64,000 nucleotides of DNA from Pedobacter caeni (GCF_900129215.1 NZ_FQUQ01000010.1:1-64000), one strand, 5' to 3'. Counted from the first letter of the stretch, positions 1 through 8,282 are shown. The notes: a model not told the origin generated them from the letters alone. Translations and numbers: made by a program.

Positions 1-875
1 TTCCACTGGCATAAGTTGCGGTTCCTCCTGAATTCAGGCTCAGTGTTGGTGTTCCTGTTACGGTTACTGCTTCAGAAAAATTGACTGTTACCGGTACAAG
101 GTCCCCAATTTTATAGGTCCCGTTTGCAAGGCTGGAGTTTACCGAGCTCACCAGGGGAGCAGTGTTATCGATGACAATATTTTTGTTGGCAGCTAAAGAG
201 TTTGCAGCTCCGGGGGCAGCCAGGGTTAAGGTGGCATCGTTTCCTGCGGCATCTTTAAGTGTGCCACCGTTCAGGCTGAGCGCTGCAGTACTGGTGTAAT
301 CCAGGTCAGGGCTGGCATCTGTTGGCTGTACGGTATAGGTAAAGGCCAGTGAAGATGTTCCTGTTCCGCCGGCATAATTGACCGTAGCACCGGAATTTAA
401 AGCAAGCTGAGGCGTTCCTGTAACGGTAATCGCTTCAGAAAAATTCAGGGTCACATTAATGACTGCTCCCGCTTTGTAACTACCATTGGCCGTGCTTGAG
501 TTTACAGAAGCCACAGTCGGAGCAATTCCATCTATGACAATCGCTTTGTTATTGCCAAGGGAGTTAGCAGCTCCGGGACTGGCAAGTGTAAGTGTCGCGT
601 CAGTACTCCCTGCATCCTTGATCGTTCCTCCATTGAGGCTTAGCGCAGTAGTAGAGGAGTAGTCGAGGTCAGCAGAACTTTGTCCGCTGGTTACTGTATA
701 ACTGAACGTAAGGGTATTTGTGCCGGTTCCACCGCTATAATTAACAGTTGCGCCGGTATTTAAGCTCAACGTTGGTGTTCCGGTTACGTTTACGATAGTT
801 GAAAAAGTGACATTAACAGCAATAACATCCCCTGTTTTATAAGTTCCATTGGCCGTAGAAGAAGTTACTCCGCTT
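1..875 (-). repeat. 360-base tandem coding repeats of the adhesin
   Basis: Module boundaries, marked by the VNSS motif, fall near 864, 504 and 144, a constant spacing of 360 bases or 120 residues. The modules are conserved at protein level with silent and conservative changes between them, so they are diverged duplications and not a recent perfect expansion. The third copy is cut by the window edge. Confidence 0.8.
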
Positions 876-1675
876 ACGTTTGTTCCGAGTTGAAAAATAG
901 GGTTAACACCTGGAAATGCTGCTCCACCTGGGTCGAGAGATTTCTTGTTGGCAAGTAGTTCGGTCGTTGTCCAGTTTGATTTTGTATTGATTGCAGTCAG
1001 GATGGATGCTTTTGTTCCGGTAAGTGTACCGGAATAATTGTTGTAATCTCCGTGATAACCTGTTGGCGGAGTGCCTGCAATCGTTAATGTGACATAAAAA
1101 TTTCCTGCGGCAAGGGTTGTTGGCAGGTAAGAGACAGCACCAGTAACATTTCCTGCTGCTTCCCACCCGGTAACCGGATCAGGAGCATTGGTGCCAGGGA
1201 GCGCAGTAGACCAGTTTGCAAATCCGTAGATAAAATTAGGACTGGCATCGCTACCGGTATAAAGAAACCAATTGTCTCCACCACCTGCAACGACGGTTCC
1301 AATACTCCAACCTGTAGTTGTAACAGTTCCATAGGCTTCGAGTCCTGTAGCGGTTGGAGAGGCTCCACCTGTTATTGCAATGTTAAATATTGTTCCTGCA
1401 GGAATGCTGTTGGTAGTGGTCCAGGTAATGAGCCCGTCAGAACCATTAGCGACCAATGCGGATTGATCCCAGCCCTGATCGGTGATCTTAAGTACCGTAC
1501 CCGAAGGGATCACTTTTAAGGCTACAATAGCCATATTCACTGTAGATGAGTTCCCGTTAAAGCCTACGATGGCAAAATCCCCGGGAGTCAGTTGAGCCGT
1601 GCTTTTTTTTGCAGAAAAGCAAAAGCAGCAGATGATAAATAAAGACGCTAAAAAGCGGAGGGATAAATTTTTCAT
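1..1675 (-). CDS. Secreted repeat adhesin-like protein (C-terminus outside window)
   Basis: An open frame on the minus strand starts at the ATG at 1675-1673 and runs off the window without a stop, so at least 558 residues are visible. It begins with a hydrophobic signal peptide ending near STAQ (about residue 27). Next comes an N-terminal domain of about 230 residues starting LTPGDFAIVGFNG, a type common at the front of Bacteroidota surface proteins. From about residue 265 there are near-identical modules of 120 residues (360 bases), each with VNSSxANGxYK, VTGTPxLxLNSG, LDYxSTxALSLNGG and NKxIVID. Two full modules and the start of a third are present. The modules resemble SWM/Ig-like beta-sandwich repeats of large adhesins. 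The two tail-collar genes lie directly upstream on the same strand. Substrate and total length cannot be seen. Confidence 0.8.
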   Translation of the reverse strand, partial: MKNLSLRFLASLFIICCFCFSAKKSTAQLTPGDFAIVGFNGNSSTVNMAIVALKVIPSGTVLKITDQGWDQSALVANGSDGLITWTTTNSIPAGTIFNIAITGGASPTATGLEAYGTVTTTGWSIGTVVAGGGDNWFLYTGSDASPNFIYGFANWSTALPGTNAPDPVTGWEAAGNVTGAVSYLPTTLAAGNFYVTLTIAGTPPTGYHGDYNNYSGTLTGTKASILTAINTKSNWTTTELLANKKSLDPGGAAFPGVNPIFQLGTNVSGVTSSTANGTYKTGDVIAVNVTFSTIVNVTGTPTLSLNTGATVNYSGGTGTNTLTFSYTVTSGQSSADLDYSSTTALSLNGGTIKDAGSTDATLTLASPGAANSLGNNKAIVIDGIAPTVASVNSSTANGSYKAGAVINVTLNFSEAITVTGTPQLALNSGATVNYAGGTGTSSLAFTYTVQPTDASPDLDYTSTAALSLNGGTLKDAAGNDATLTLAAPGAANSLAANKNIVIDNTAPLVSSVNSSLANGTYKIGDLVPVTVNFSEAVTVTGTPTLSLNSGGTATYASG

Positions 1676-1712
1676 GTGAGAGCGTTAATTCTGATAAATT
1701 CTATTGGTACAT

Positions 1713-2276
1713 CTAGTTTCTGCTAGGGAAGGGTCCTTCTGTGGCGATGATATAACTAACTGCGAGTGTAGGCTGCAGGATGCTGATAGGAACATTTCCT
1801 CCGTTAAGTGCTGTTGTCGTAGCAACAGAACCTCCTGTTAGAGGAATGTTGGGTGCTGAAGTTGTATACATGGATACCGGATCCGTGTTTACGTCTTTAC
1901 CGGCTCCCAATGCATTTCCTGCAGCGGGGATCGGAATCGTTGCAGCAGCATTGCTCGCATTCAGTGTCAAAGTCGAGGTGGCAATGTGGTTATGGGCAGG
2001 CATATTGTTGATCAAAATGCTGACATTCTCTCTGCCGGATACTTGTCCCGGGTTGTAATTGCTGAGGCCAGGGCCTTGTCCCCATCCAATAGGGGCTCTG
2101 CCCCTAAGGTCAGGTAAGCCAAAGGTTGTTTGGCCATTTCCACCGTAAGTAGTTCCCAAAAGTGCAAAAAGAGCGGAATATTGGGCTATACCGATAATTT
2201 GACCATTGCAGAACATAAAACCTCGGGGTGCGAAGTTTCCTGCGAAAATTTTTACCATTCCCATGTACTCTTCCAT
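1713..2276 (-). CDS. Phage tail collar-domain (MdpB-like) protein, copy 1
   Basis: A 187-residue protein. Residues 7-65 form a tail-collar domain with FAGNFAPRGFMFCNGQ and the TTFGLPDLRGR motif, which in phage tail fibres makes a trimeric knob. The rest has NNMPAHNH and a Thr/Ala-rich stretch, and it ends in SILQPTLAVSYIIATEGPFPSRN-type sequence usual for this family. There is no signal peptide. Bacterial versions occur in tandem sets and are often called microcystin-dependent protein B or tail fiber protein, but their cellular role is not established. It is about 82% identical to the protein at 2900-3463 by direct comparison, which indicates a gene duplication. No other phage structural genes lie nearby, so this is not evidence of a prophage. 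Confidence 0.85.
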   Translation of the reverse strand: MEEYMGMVKIFAGNFAPRGFMFCNGQIIGIAQYSALFALLGTTYGGNGQTTFGLPDLRGRAPIGWGQGPGLSNYNPGQVSGRENVSILINNMPAHNHIATSTLTLNASNAAATIPIPAAGNALGAGKDVNTDPVSMYTTSAPNIPLTGGSVATTTALNGGNVPISILQPTLAVSYIIATEGPFPSRN

Positions 2277-2437
2277 AATGATTTGTTTTTAAGTTTTTAT
2301 AGTTATTTAATTTATTTTTTATAAGCCGATGCTCAGGATAAAATTCCCGAGGTACTTTCAGATAGTAACGTGCTTAAACTTCTTTTTCCGGAGCCCTGAT
2401 GGTCATCAACAGGTATCTTTCTGATGAATTTCTATAG

Positions 2438-2479
2438 ATGTAGTTTACGTGCTGATGTTATTCAGCACATAAACTACAT
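2438..2479. other. Strong hairpin upstream of tail-collar copy 1
   Basis: The arms at 2438-2455 and 2462-2479 pair at 17 of 18 positions around a 6-nt loop. No T-run follows on either strand, so it is not a typical terminator. It sits about 160-200 bases upstream of the 2276 start codon and could be a leader structure or an operator. Confidence 0.5.
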
Positions 2480-2548
2480 ATGAAATCAATCGGGCTCATG
2501 AGCTGATCCGTTTTTTGCGATACAATTGTATTTGTAGAAGCAAGAATG

Positions 2549-2583
2549 TGCATAAGATAAAGAGGGTTGAGGCGTTATTATCT
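2549..2583. repeat. Upstream box shared by the tail-collar genes, copy 1
   Basis: The sequence from TGCATAAGATAAAGAG to TTATCT matches 3636-3672 with a few substitutions and one indel. Similar A-rich sequence around GTAAAAAAAA also follows both boxes. This shows that the upstream region was duplicated together with the gene. Confidence 0.6.
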
Positions 2584-2758
2584 TCCAATCAGTATTTCAA
2601 CTTGTCTAAAGATGTTGACCTTCAGTAGGTTGAAATGTTAATTTGCGATGAAATTAGTAAAAAAAAGTAAATATTGAGCAATATTTTAGATTTATTTTTA
2701 ATGATTCTGCCCCTGATGCTTTTTTTTGGCTCGTGTCAACAATTTCCCTGATGAAAGA

Positions 2759-2800
2759 AGAGAAAAAACGCCTTTCCATAGCGGAAGACGTTTTTTCTCT
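2759..2800 (-). terminator. Terminator after tail-collar copy 2
   Basis: A perfect 12-bp stem (2759-2770 with 2789-2800) is A-rich on one arm and T-rich on the other, with a TTCC/GGAA inner pairing in the loop. It lies about 100 bases past the stop of the minus-strand gene ending at 2900. It could act in both directions. Confidence 0.65.
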
Positions 2801-2899
2801 GAAAAAATGACGGTGGTTGTCTGGCAGAGCCTTATTGGGATAATATTTATGTGTGTAATAATTTGATTGGCATATTTGGTAGAATAACGGTCAGGATGA

Positions 2900-3463
2900 T
2901 TAATTCCTGCTCGGAAAAACACCTTCCAAACAAATGATGTAACTAATGGCTAGTGTAGGTTGAAGAATACTGATCGGAACGCTTCCTCCGCTGATGCCTA
3001 CTGTGGTTGCGACTGTACCTCCCGCCAGAGGGATATTTGGCGCTGAGCTTGTATACATAGATACAGGATCCGTGTTTACATCCTTACCTGCACCAAGTGC
3101 ATTTCCTGCAACCGGGGTTGCAATAGTTGCAGCAGCATTGCTTGCATTTAGTGTTAAAGTAGAGGTAGCAACGTGGTTGTGTGCAGGCATATTGTTGATT
3201 AGAATACTGGTGTTCTCTGTACCAGAGGACTGACCCAAAACATAGTTACTCAGGGCCGGGCCTTGTCCCCATCCAACAGCAGCTCTGCCCCTAAGGTCGG
3301 GTAAACCAAAAGTTGTCTGACCATTTCCGCCATAAGTAGTTCCAATAAGGGAAAAAAGTGGCGTGTTTTGGGCAATACCAATGATTTGGCCATGGCAAAA
3401 CATCCAGCCTCTTGGCGCAAAATTGCCGGCAAAAATTTTAACGACTCCAATGAACTCTTCCAT
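2900..3463 (-). CDS. Phage tail collar-domain (MdpB-like) protein, copy 2
   Basis: A 187-residue paralogue of the protein at 1713-2276, with the same length and about 34 differences. The collar domain is intact (FAGNFAPRGWMFCHGQ, TTFGLPDLRGR at about 51-60), as are NNMPAHNH and the conserved C-terminus ending FPSRN. Differences cluster around residues 33-40, 75-85 and 155-165, while the core is unchanged, which suggests both copies are still under selection. There is no signal sequence or membrane segment. It has its own spacer and probable terminator, so the two copies are probably separate transcription units. Function is unknown; surface or export association is only suggested by the neighbouring adhesin. 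Confidence 0.85.
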   Translation of the reverse strand: MEEFIGVVKIFAGNFAPRGWMFCHGQIIGIAQNTPLFSLIGTTYGGNGQTTFGLPDLRGRAAVGWGQGPALSNYVLGQSSGTENTSILINNMPAHNHVATSTLTLNASNAAATIATPVAGNALGAGKDVNTDPVSMYTSSAPNIPLAGGTVATTVGISGGSVPISILQPTLAISYIICLEGVFPSRN

Positions 3464-3800
3464 AATAATTGTGTTTATATAATTGATTGGTTAATTTAAT
3501 CGTAAGAAGATTGGGATAGTCATCCCTTGAGGTAGCAGTAGATCTTAACGCGGTTAAAGCTCCATTCAAAATCCATTGGCTGCGCGAAAGCACCAAAAAT
3601 TGTTGAAACGAACGGGGATTCGTGAAAACAAAAAAGCACATAAGATAAAGAGAGTTAAGGCGTTAATTATCTGTAGTGGTGCCGCTATTTGAAAATACGA
3701 TGTCACCAACTGAATATAAAACTAGTAAAAAAAACATACACTAAATTATATTTTTTAAAATATCTGCATGTATGTGCTTTTGTTTTTGTTTTTTTATAAA
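3464..3800. other. Divergent spacer between tail-collar copy 2 and HEAGH protein
   Basis: An A/T-rich divergent spacer. It contains the second copy of the duplicated upstream box (3636-3672) and a poly-A tract near 3725. No convincing gene was found. Confidence 0.5.
3636..3672. repeat. Upstream box shared by the tail-collar genes, copy 2
   Basis: Counterpart of 2549-2583, located about 170-210 bases upstream of the 3463 start codon. The conserved core runs from CATAAGATAAAGAG to GGCGTTAATTATC. Confidence 0.6.
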
Positions 3801-4337
3801 ATGAACGCCTCAATAACCCCTCCCGATCATCAGAAAATTATAGTCACCATCATTGAATTCCTCCGGGAAATAGGGCTGGACGTTTTGTTAGAGGAACATG
3901 AAGGGGACTCTTTTCTTCCCGGTATCCGGATTAAATCAGGAGGATTAAGTATTGATCCTTCCCAAGTGCTTTATCCCGGAGATATCCTCCACGAAGCTGG
4001 TCATCTGGCCACAGTTCCTTATGCAGTAAGGTCTGAGCTGGATGGAGTATTGCCGGATATTGACTTGCACCGGGGAGCAGAGTTAATGAGCCTGGCCTGG
4101 AGTTATGCTGCCTGCCTGAAACTTCAACTCACTCCTGAAATAGTTTTTCACGCAGACGGTTATAAAGGGGATTCTGAACACCTCATCCGTAATTTTGAAG
4201 AAGGGATCTATATCGGATTGCCCATGCTTCAGTATCAGCAAATGGCTTATGATGAAAAAAACGCAGCGAATTTAAACGTGAAGCCCTTTCCTTATATGCA
4301 AAATTGGGTATGCATCAAAGAAGAGGGCAGTGCTTAA
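3801..4337 (+). CDS. Hypothetical protein with HEAGH metal-site motif
   Basis: A protein of 178 residues from the chosen ATG. An in-frame ATG at 3768 would add MYVLLFLFFYK, encoded by a T-run and less likely to be translated. The clear motif is GDILHEAGHLA at about residues 64-74, a match to the HExxH zinc-protease signature. There is also LFxPGIxIxxG-type sequence before it and a His/Glu-rich C-terminal half (DLHRGAELMSLAWSYAACLKL). No signal peptide is seen, so it is probably cytoplasmic. Proteins of this kind are usually annotated as hypothetical. A third metal ligand and protease activity are not proven. It converges on the aminopeptidase gene across the nested palindrome at 4514-4602. 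Confidence 0.75.
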   Translation: MNASITPPDHQKIIVTIIEFLREIGLDVLLEEHEGDSFLPGIRIKSGGLSIDPSQVLYPGDILHEAGHLATVPYAVRSELDGVLPDIDLHRGAELMSLAWSYAACLKLQLTPEIVFHADGYKGDSEHLIRNFEEGIYIGLPMLQYQQMAYDEKNAANLNVKPFPYMQNWVCIKEEGSA

Positions 4338-4513
4338 GTAGGAATGCAGGCAATTATTCAGGCAGGGAAGCTCTATAAAAGGATACATTCCTATCGGTTT
4401 TTAGCGCTGGATCAAAGTTCTGAACTTACTAAAAAAAGGTGCTGACAGTTCCTGTGCTATTTTAATGATCGCAACATGTTTAATCCTTAACCCCTTCAAA
4501 AAATATTAAATGT

Positions 4514-4602
4514 AAAAAGGTGTATGTTGTGAGAAGGCCTTAGTAAATTTTGTCCTTTTTCAGGACAAAAGATTCCAGCCTTCGAATCATATACACCTTT
4601 TT
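4514..4602. terminator. Nested palindrome between convergent genes
   Basis: Three concentric inverted repeats share one centre: an outer stem 4514-4524/4592-4602 (AAAAAGGTGTA), a middle stem 4533-4538/4578-4583 (GAAGGC) and an inner perfect 9-bp stem 4548-4556/4562-4570 with a 5-nt loop. The outer arms end in A5 and T5 tracts, so the structure can serve as a bidirectional terminator for the genes ending at 4337 and 4635. It is larger than an ordinary terminator. Confidence 0.6.
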
Positions 4603-4634
4603 ATAATTTAATCTCTCCGGGCAATATTCCGGAA

Positions 4635-6410
4635 CTAAATTGCAGCAGTATACGTTTTTAACCAAGCCACTTCTTCCGTATTTAAAAGAGGGCTTAAACG
4701 TTCAAATACCAATGCATTATAACTATTCAGCCAATCTATCTGGCCTTGCTCCAGCAATTCCTTTTTCACAATAGCTGTACTGATCGGGGCAATTGTTAAA
4801 GATTCAAAAGCATAGAATTCGTTAAACTCGTTACTTACGTCTTGAATCGTGTTTACGAGGTTTTCTATTCTCACACCGTGTTTTCCCGGGCGGTACACTC
4901 CGGGCTCAATAGAAGTGATCATTCCAAGCTCTATGGCAACAGGAACCGCAGTTGGGTTAAAAGTATGAGGGCCTTCATGAACATTCAGGAAATAACCAAC
5001 GCCATGTCCTGTTCCATGTCCGTAATTGATCGCATAATCCCATAGTGGTTTGCGTGTAATCGCATCAATCTGATAACCACATGTTCCTTTTGGGAAACGT
5101 AATTTACAACCGTCAATCATTCCTTTTAACACCAGGGTATAATCTGTTTTTTCTTCTTCGGTATTGTTTCCCATTGGAATGGTACGGGTGATATCCGTTG
5201 TACCATAAAAATACTGACCTCCGGAATCTACCAGGAACAGACCTTCAGCTTTAACTTCTACATCACTCTCTTCCGAAGGACCATAATGAGGTAAGGCTCC
5301 ATGTGCTTTGTAAGCACTGATGGTATTGAAGCTATCACCTACAAAACCTTCCTGTGCAGCTCTGAATTTACGCAGTTCCGCAGCAGCAGAAAGCTCAGTA
5401 ATGGTGATTTTACCAATGTTTTCCGACAACCATTTTAGGAAACGCGTAATTGCAACCCCATCTTTTGCCATGGCAATACGGGTGTTGGCCAATTCTGTTT
5501 CGTTCTTAACAGCTTTTAAGTTGGTAGATGGGTTGGTATCTTTGATCACTTTTACTGAGGCAGGCAATAATTTTGCATAGGCAAAACAGTTGCGCTTAGG
5601 ATCAATAAAAATAGTTGTGTTTTCCGGAACTTCCGACAATGCAGATTCGATATTTTCATATGGCATCACCTGAACACCACTTGCAGCAAGCAATTCTTTT
5701 TCGGCTGTGCTGAGCTTATCCGGGTTGATGAATAAGGTTGCTTTATCGGGAGTGATTAGTGCGAAACTAAGTACTACAGGATTGTAACTCACATCTTTTC
5801 CACGGATATTGAACAACCAGGCCATATCATCAAGGGAAGAAATCAGGTGGTAAGCTGCGCCCTTTTTCTGAAGTTCTGCTCTTACTTCAGCTAATTTCGA
5901 AGCTACAGATTGCCCGATGTGTTTGTCTTCGATCAGAAAAGCTTTTTCTGCCGGAAGCCCTGGTCTGTTTTCCCAGATCGTACTCAGGTAATCTTTATGG
6001 CTCAGTTTGATGTCTTTGATAGAGAACTGCTGAGTAAGAAGGTCACCTAAAAGAATGGAAAGTAGCTTCTCATTTGTGGCTACCACGGCACCTTTGTCCA
6101 GTTTCTCCTGGAGCCATTGGATGTATTCCGGGGCATGTTGTATCTTTTGTTTAACGAGTTCAAAACCGCTGTTTTCCAGTTGTTCTGTAGCTTGTTCAAA
6201 ATAACGGAAGTCTGTCCACAGACCGGCAAAATCATGGGTAATGACTAAGGTTCCCGCTGATCCTGTAAATCCGGAAGCAAAAGGAATACACTTGTAATGG
6301 TTGGGTAAGTATTCACTGATGTGTGGGTCTGCTGAGGGGATGATGTAAGCCTGTACATGATCGGCCTTCATTTGTTTACGTATCTCGCTTAATTTTTCCT
6401 GATATGTCAT
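4635..6410 (-). CDS. Xaa-Pro aminopeptidase (aminopeptidase P, M24B)
   Basis: A 591-residue cytoplasmic metallopeptidase that removes an N-terminal residue preceding proline. There are two creatinase-type N-terminal domains (about 1-300), then the pita-bread M24 catalytic domain (about 305-525), then the short C-terminal extension (about 530-591) found in the long eukaryote-like form. Metal-site motifs are present: LVDSGGQYFYGTTDITRT with Asp at about 395, GHGTGHGVGYFLNVHEGP at about 465-482, and TSIEPGVY followed by GVRIENL at about 500-515. The length fits the family. The gene diverges from the sigma factor and probably has its own promoter. No sign of damage. Confidence 0.95.
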   Translation of the reverse strand: MTYQEKLSEIRKQMKADHVQAYIIPSADPHISEYLPNHYKCIPFASGFTGSAGTLVITHDFAGLWTDFRYFEQATEQLENSGFELVKQKIQHAPEYIQWLQEKLDKGAVVATNEKLLSILLGDLLTQQFSIKDIKLSHKDYLSTIWENRPGLPAEKAFLIEDKHIGQSVASKLAEVRAELQKKGAAYHLISSLDDMAWLFNIRGKDVSYNPVVLSFALITPDKATLFINPDKLSTAEKELLAASGVQVMPYENIESALSEVPENTTIFIDPKRNCFAYAKLLPASVKVIKDTNPSTNLKAVKNETELANTRIAMAKDGVAITRFLKWLSENIGKITITELSAAAELRKFRAAQEGFVGDSFNTISAYKAHGALPHYGPSEESDVEVKAEGLFLVDSGGQYFYGTTDITRTIPMGNNTEEEKTDYTLVLKGMIDGCKLRFPKGTCGYQIDAITRKPLWDYAINYGHGTGHGVGYFLNVHEGPHTFNPTAVPVAIELGMITSIEPGVYRPGKHGVRIENLVNTIQDVSNEFNEFYAFESLTIAPISTAIVKKELLEQGQIDWLNSYNALVFERLSPLLNTEEVAWLKTYTAAI

Positions 6411-6449
6411 GGTTTAGTTTTTAATAGCTAATCGAGTTGACGCAAATCT

Positions 6450-7088
6450 ATGGAATTTAATTTCTATACAAATTCTTTAAAAAATCTACTAAGTTTGTCC
6501 GGGATGCAATTGTCTATTATAGAGGAGATAGAGTTATTAGAAAGACTTAAAGGGCAAGATGCGGGGGCATTTTCTGAGGTGTACAAAATGTATGTCAGGA
6601 AGATCTATGCCTATACCCTCGGGATCCTGAAATCCCCGGCTCTTGCAGAAGATGTTACCCAGGATACTTTTGTAAAGCTCTGGGAGCAGTCGGCATCCAT
6701 TCATACTGACCGCTCTGTACAGGCTTTTCTTTATGCCATTGCCAGAAATCAGTCCTTGAATATGATCCGGCGGGCAGCACGGGAGACCTGGATTTCTGAT
6801 GATATCTCTGCATATATCCATCATAATGGCGAGAGTGGGCTTCAGTACACGGAACGTAAACAAACCAATGAATTTATCCTGATGGCCATTGATCAGCTTC
6901 CTCCCAAGCGCAGGCAGATTTATGAACTTTGTCGTAATTCCGGTTACTCCTATAAGCAGGTAGCTGAACAGCTTGGGATTAAAGAGAGTACCGTAAACAG
7001 CCAGATGGTAAAGGCGGTAAAGAGCATCAGGGAGTACATGATTAGGAATGGGGCCTTGTCTCTGATTTTCCTTTTATACCGGCCGTAA
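6450..7088 (+). CDS. ECF sigma-70 factor (FecI-like)
   Basis: Up to 212 residues. An alternative ATG at 6504 gives MQLSIIEEIELLERLKGQ, closer to usual family starts, and I cannot decide between them. Region 2 (about 40-105) has FSEVYKMYVRKIYAYTLGIL and EDVTQDTFVKLWEQ. Region 4 (about 148-200) has LPPKRRQIYELCRNSGYSYKQVA and a helix-turn-helix ending ESTVNSQMVKAVK. This is the sigma half of a FecI/FecR cell-surface signalling pair. The next gene is its anti-sigma partner, and the SusC-type receptor after it carries the STN signalling domain. The predicted role is to switch on the uptake operon when the receptor is loaded. Confidence 0.92.
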   Translation: MEFNFYTNSLKNLLSLSGMQLSIIEEIELLERLKGQDAGAFSEVYKMYVRKIYAYTLGILKSPALAEDVTQDTFVKLWEQSASIHTDRSVQAFLYAIARNQSLNMIRRAARETWISDDISAYIHHNGESGLQYTERKQTNEFILMAIDQLPPKRRQIYELCRNSGYSYKQVAEQLGIKESTVNSQMVKAVKSIREYMIRNGALSLIFLLYRP

Positions 7089-7157
7089 TAAAAAAAGCAA
7101 ATTTATTTTTCTTTCGGGTACATGTAGTGCCCCTGTTAAGTGTATTACTATAAAAAC

Positions 7158-7171
7158 AGGAGTAAAACTTG
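7158..7171 (+). promoter_or_regulatory. Ribosome binding site deciding the TTG start of FecR
   Basis: AGGAG at 7158-7162 is followed by 6 bases and a TTG. Clear Shine-Dalgarno sequences are uncommon in this window, so this one supports the non-ATG start. AACAGG (7155-7160) can pair with CCTGTT (7132-7137), which could mask the site. Confidence 0.6.
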
Positions 7172-8155
7172 GAAAAGTCCATCAAACAATTATTTATAGA
7201 CTACATCAGAAATGAATGTACTCAGCAGGAGCTGGATCAGGTCATCTTGCTGATCAGGCAAGGGGGACACGAACAGGAATGGATGGAAGCGATGGAAGAA
7301 GTGGAATCTTTTTTTGCAGCTCAGGATTCCCCTGATCCTGGGATTGATGAAGACCGGATGTTCAGGCAGATTGAGCTTCGTACCGCGCGCAAGTCTTTTC
7401 CATGGAAATGGATGGCTTATGCGGCTTCTGTGATCCTCTTACTGGGGATAGGTTTTTTATCTGTTAACTCCCTTCGTAAAACGCCGGAACAGGTAGTACT
7501 GCCTGCGAATTTCTCGTCTGTAGCTGCGGATTCTGTACATAAGTGGTTGAAACTGCCTGATGGAAGCGCTGTCCACCTGAACGATAGCAGTAGGTTGGAA
7601 TTTCCGGATTCTTTTGATGGAATGGCGAAGAGGGAGGTCAGGCTGATTGGAGAGGCATATTTTGAAGTAAAGTATGATCCGCTACATCCCTTTATTATTC
7701 ATACCGGAAAAATCAAAACCACCGTTTTAGGAACTGCTTTTAACATCAATGCCTATCGTTCAGGTAAATCTGTGATGATTACGGTTACGCATGGAAAGGT
7801 AAAGGTAGAGGATGATCAGAAAACCCTGGCCATATTAAGCCCGGATCAGCAACTGGAATGGACAGCTCAACAGCCCAATCCTGTTAAGCTAAATGTGAAT
7901 TCATCTGTGGCAACGGAATGGAAAAAAACAGACCTCATCATGGACGATATTACACTGGAGACTGCTGCGGAAATGATTTCTGAACGCTTTGGCCTGAAAG
8001 TACAGTTTAAGGATGAACAGTTGAAATCAGTCCGGTTTACTGCTGCCTTTTTAAAGCGAAATGGGATTGCTCAGGTACTTGAAGTGATTGGCCAGACTAC
8101 CGGCACCAGATTGAGCCTGGTACAAAATAAGGTGACAATTGATCGGCAGCAATAA
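7169..8155 (+). CDS. FecR-family anti-sigma factor
   Basis: A 328-residue inner-membrane regulator. It starts at TTG, with AGGAG at 7158-7162 six bases upstream; the next in-frame ATG is about 38 codons in and would remove the conserved N-terminal sigma-binding helices (KSIKQLFIDYIRNECTQQEL). One membrane segment lies at about 80-99. The periplasmic FecR domain (about 120-220) includes LPDGSAVHLNDSSRLEFP and GEAYFEV. A DUF4974-type C-terminal domain (about 255-325) has LIMDDITLETAAEMISERFG. By family knowledge it holds the sigma factor until it contacts the STN domain of the outer-membrane receptor. The last codons overlap an 18-base tandem duplication. Confidence 0.93.
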   Translation: MEKSIKQLFIDYIRNECTQQELDQVILLIRQGGHEQEWMEAMEEVESFFAAQDSPDPGIDEDRMFRQIELRTARKSFPWKWMAYAASVILLLGIGFLSVNSLRKTPEQVVLPANFSSVAADSVHKWLKLPDGSAVHLNDSSRLEFPDSFDGMAKREVRLIGEAYFEVKYDPLHPFIIHTGKIKTTVLGTAFNINAYRSGKSVMITVTHGKVKVEDDQKTLAILSPDQQLEWTAQQPNPVKLNVNSSVATEWKKTDLIMDDITLETAAEMISERFGLKVQFKDEQLKSVRFTAAFLKRNGIAQVLEVIGQTTGTRLSLVQNKVTIDRQQ

Positions 8156-8182
8156 AAGAAGAATCAGCAATAAAAGAAGAAT
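8147..8182 (+). repeat. 18-base tandem duplication over the FecR stop codon
   Basis: Two perfect copies of CAGCAATAAAAGAAGAAT lie head to tail (8147-8164, 8165-8182). The first copy contains the last FecR codons and the TAA at 8153-8155. This looks like a recent slippage event that leaves the protein unchanged. Confidence 0.85.
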
Positions 8183-8282
8183 CAACTTATATAAACCAAC
8201 CCTTATAACTCAACGAATACATAAACCAAAAGAACCACAACATGAAGAACCACAATTCTCTATAAGCTGACCATATAAAAAA

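Larger units (their letters stand above)
2277..2899. other. Long spacer between the two tail-collar genes
   Basis: No convincing gene is present. The spacer holds an imperfect 18-bp hairpin (2438-2479), a 12-bp palindrome ATACAATTGTAT (2520-2531), a box shared with the region upstream of the second copy (2549-2583) and a terminator-like 12-bp perfect stem (2759-2800). A 74-codon frame at 2698-2922 overlaps the end of the next gene and has no protein-like features. Confidence 0.6.

Noticed and set aside
903..1368. Short minus-strand frames inside the adhesin gene
   Set aside because: They lie in other frames of the long adhesin coding sequence, which has a signal peptide and repeat modules; the short frames have no protein-like pattern.
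1713..3463. Tail-collar proteins as evidence for a prophage
   Set aside because: No capsid, portal, terminase, integrase or lysis genes are near, and such proteins are common as standalone bacterial genes.
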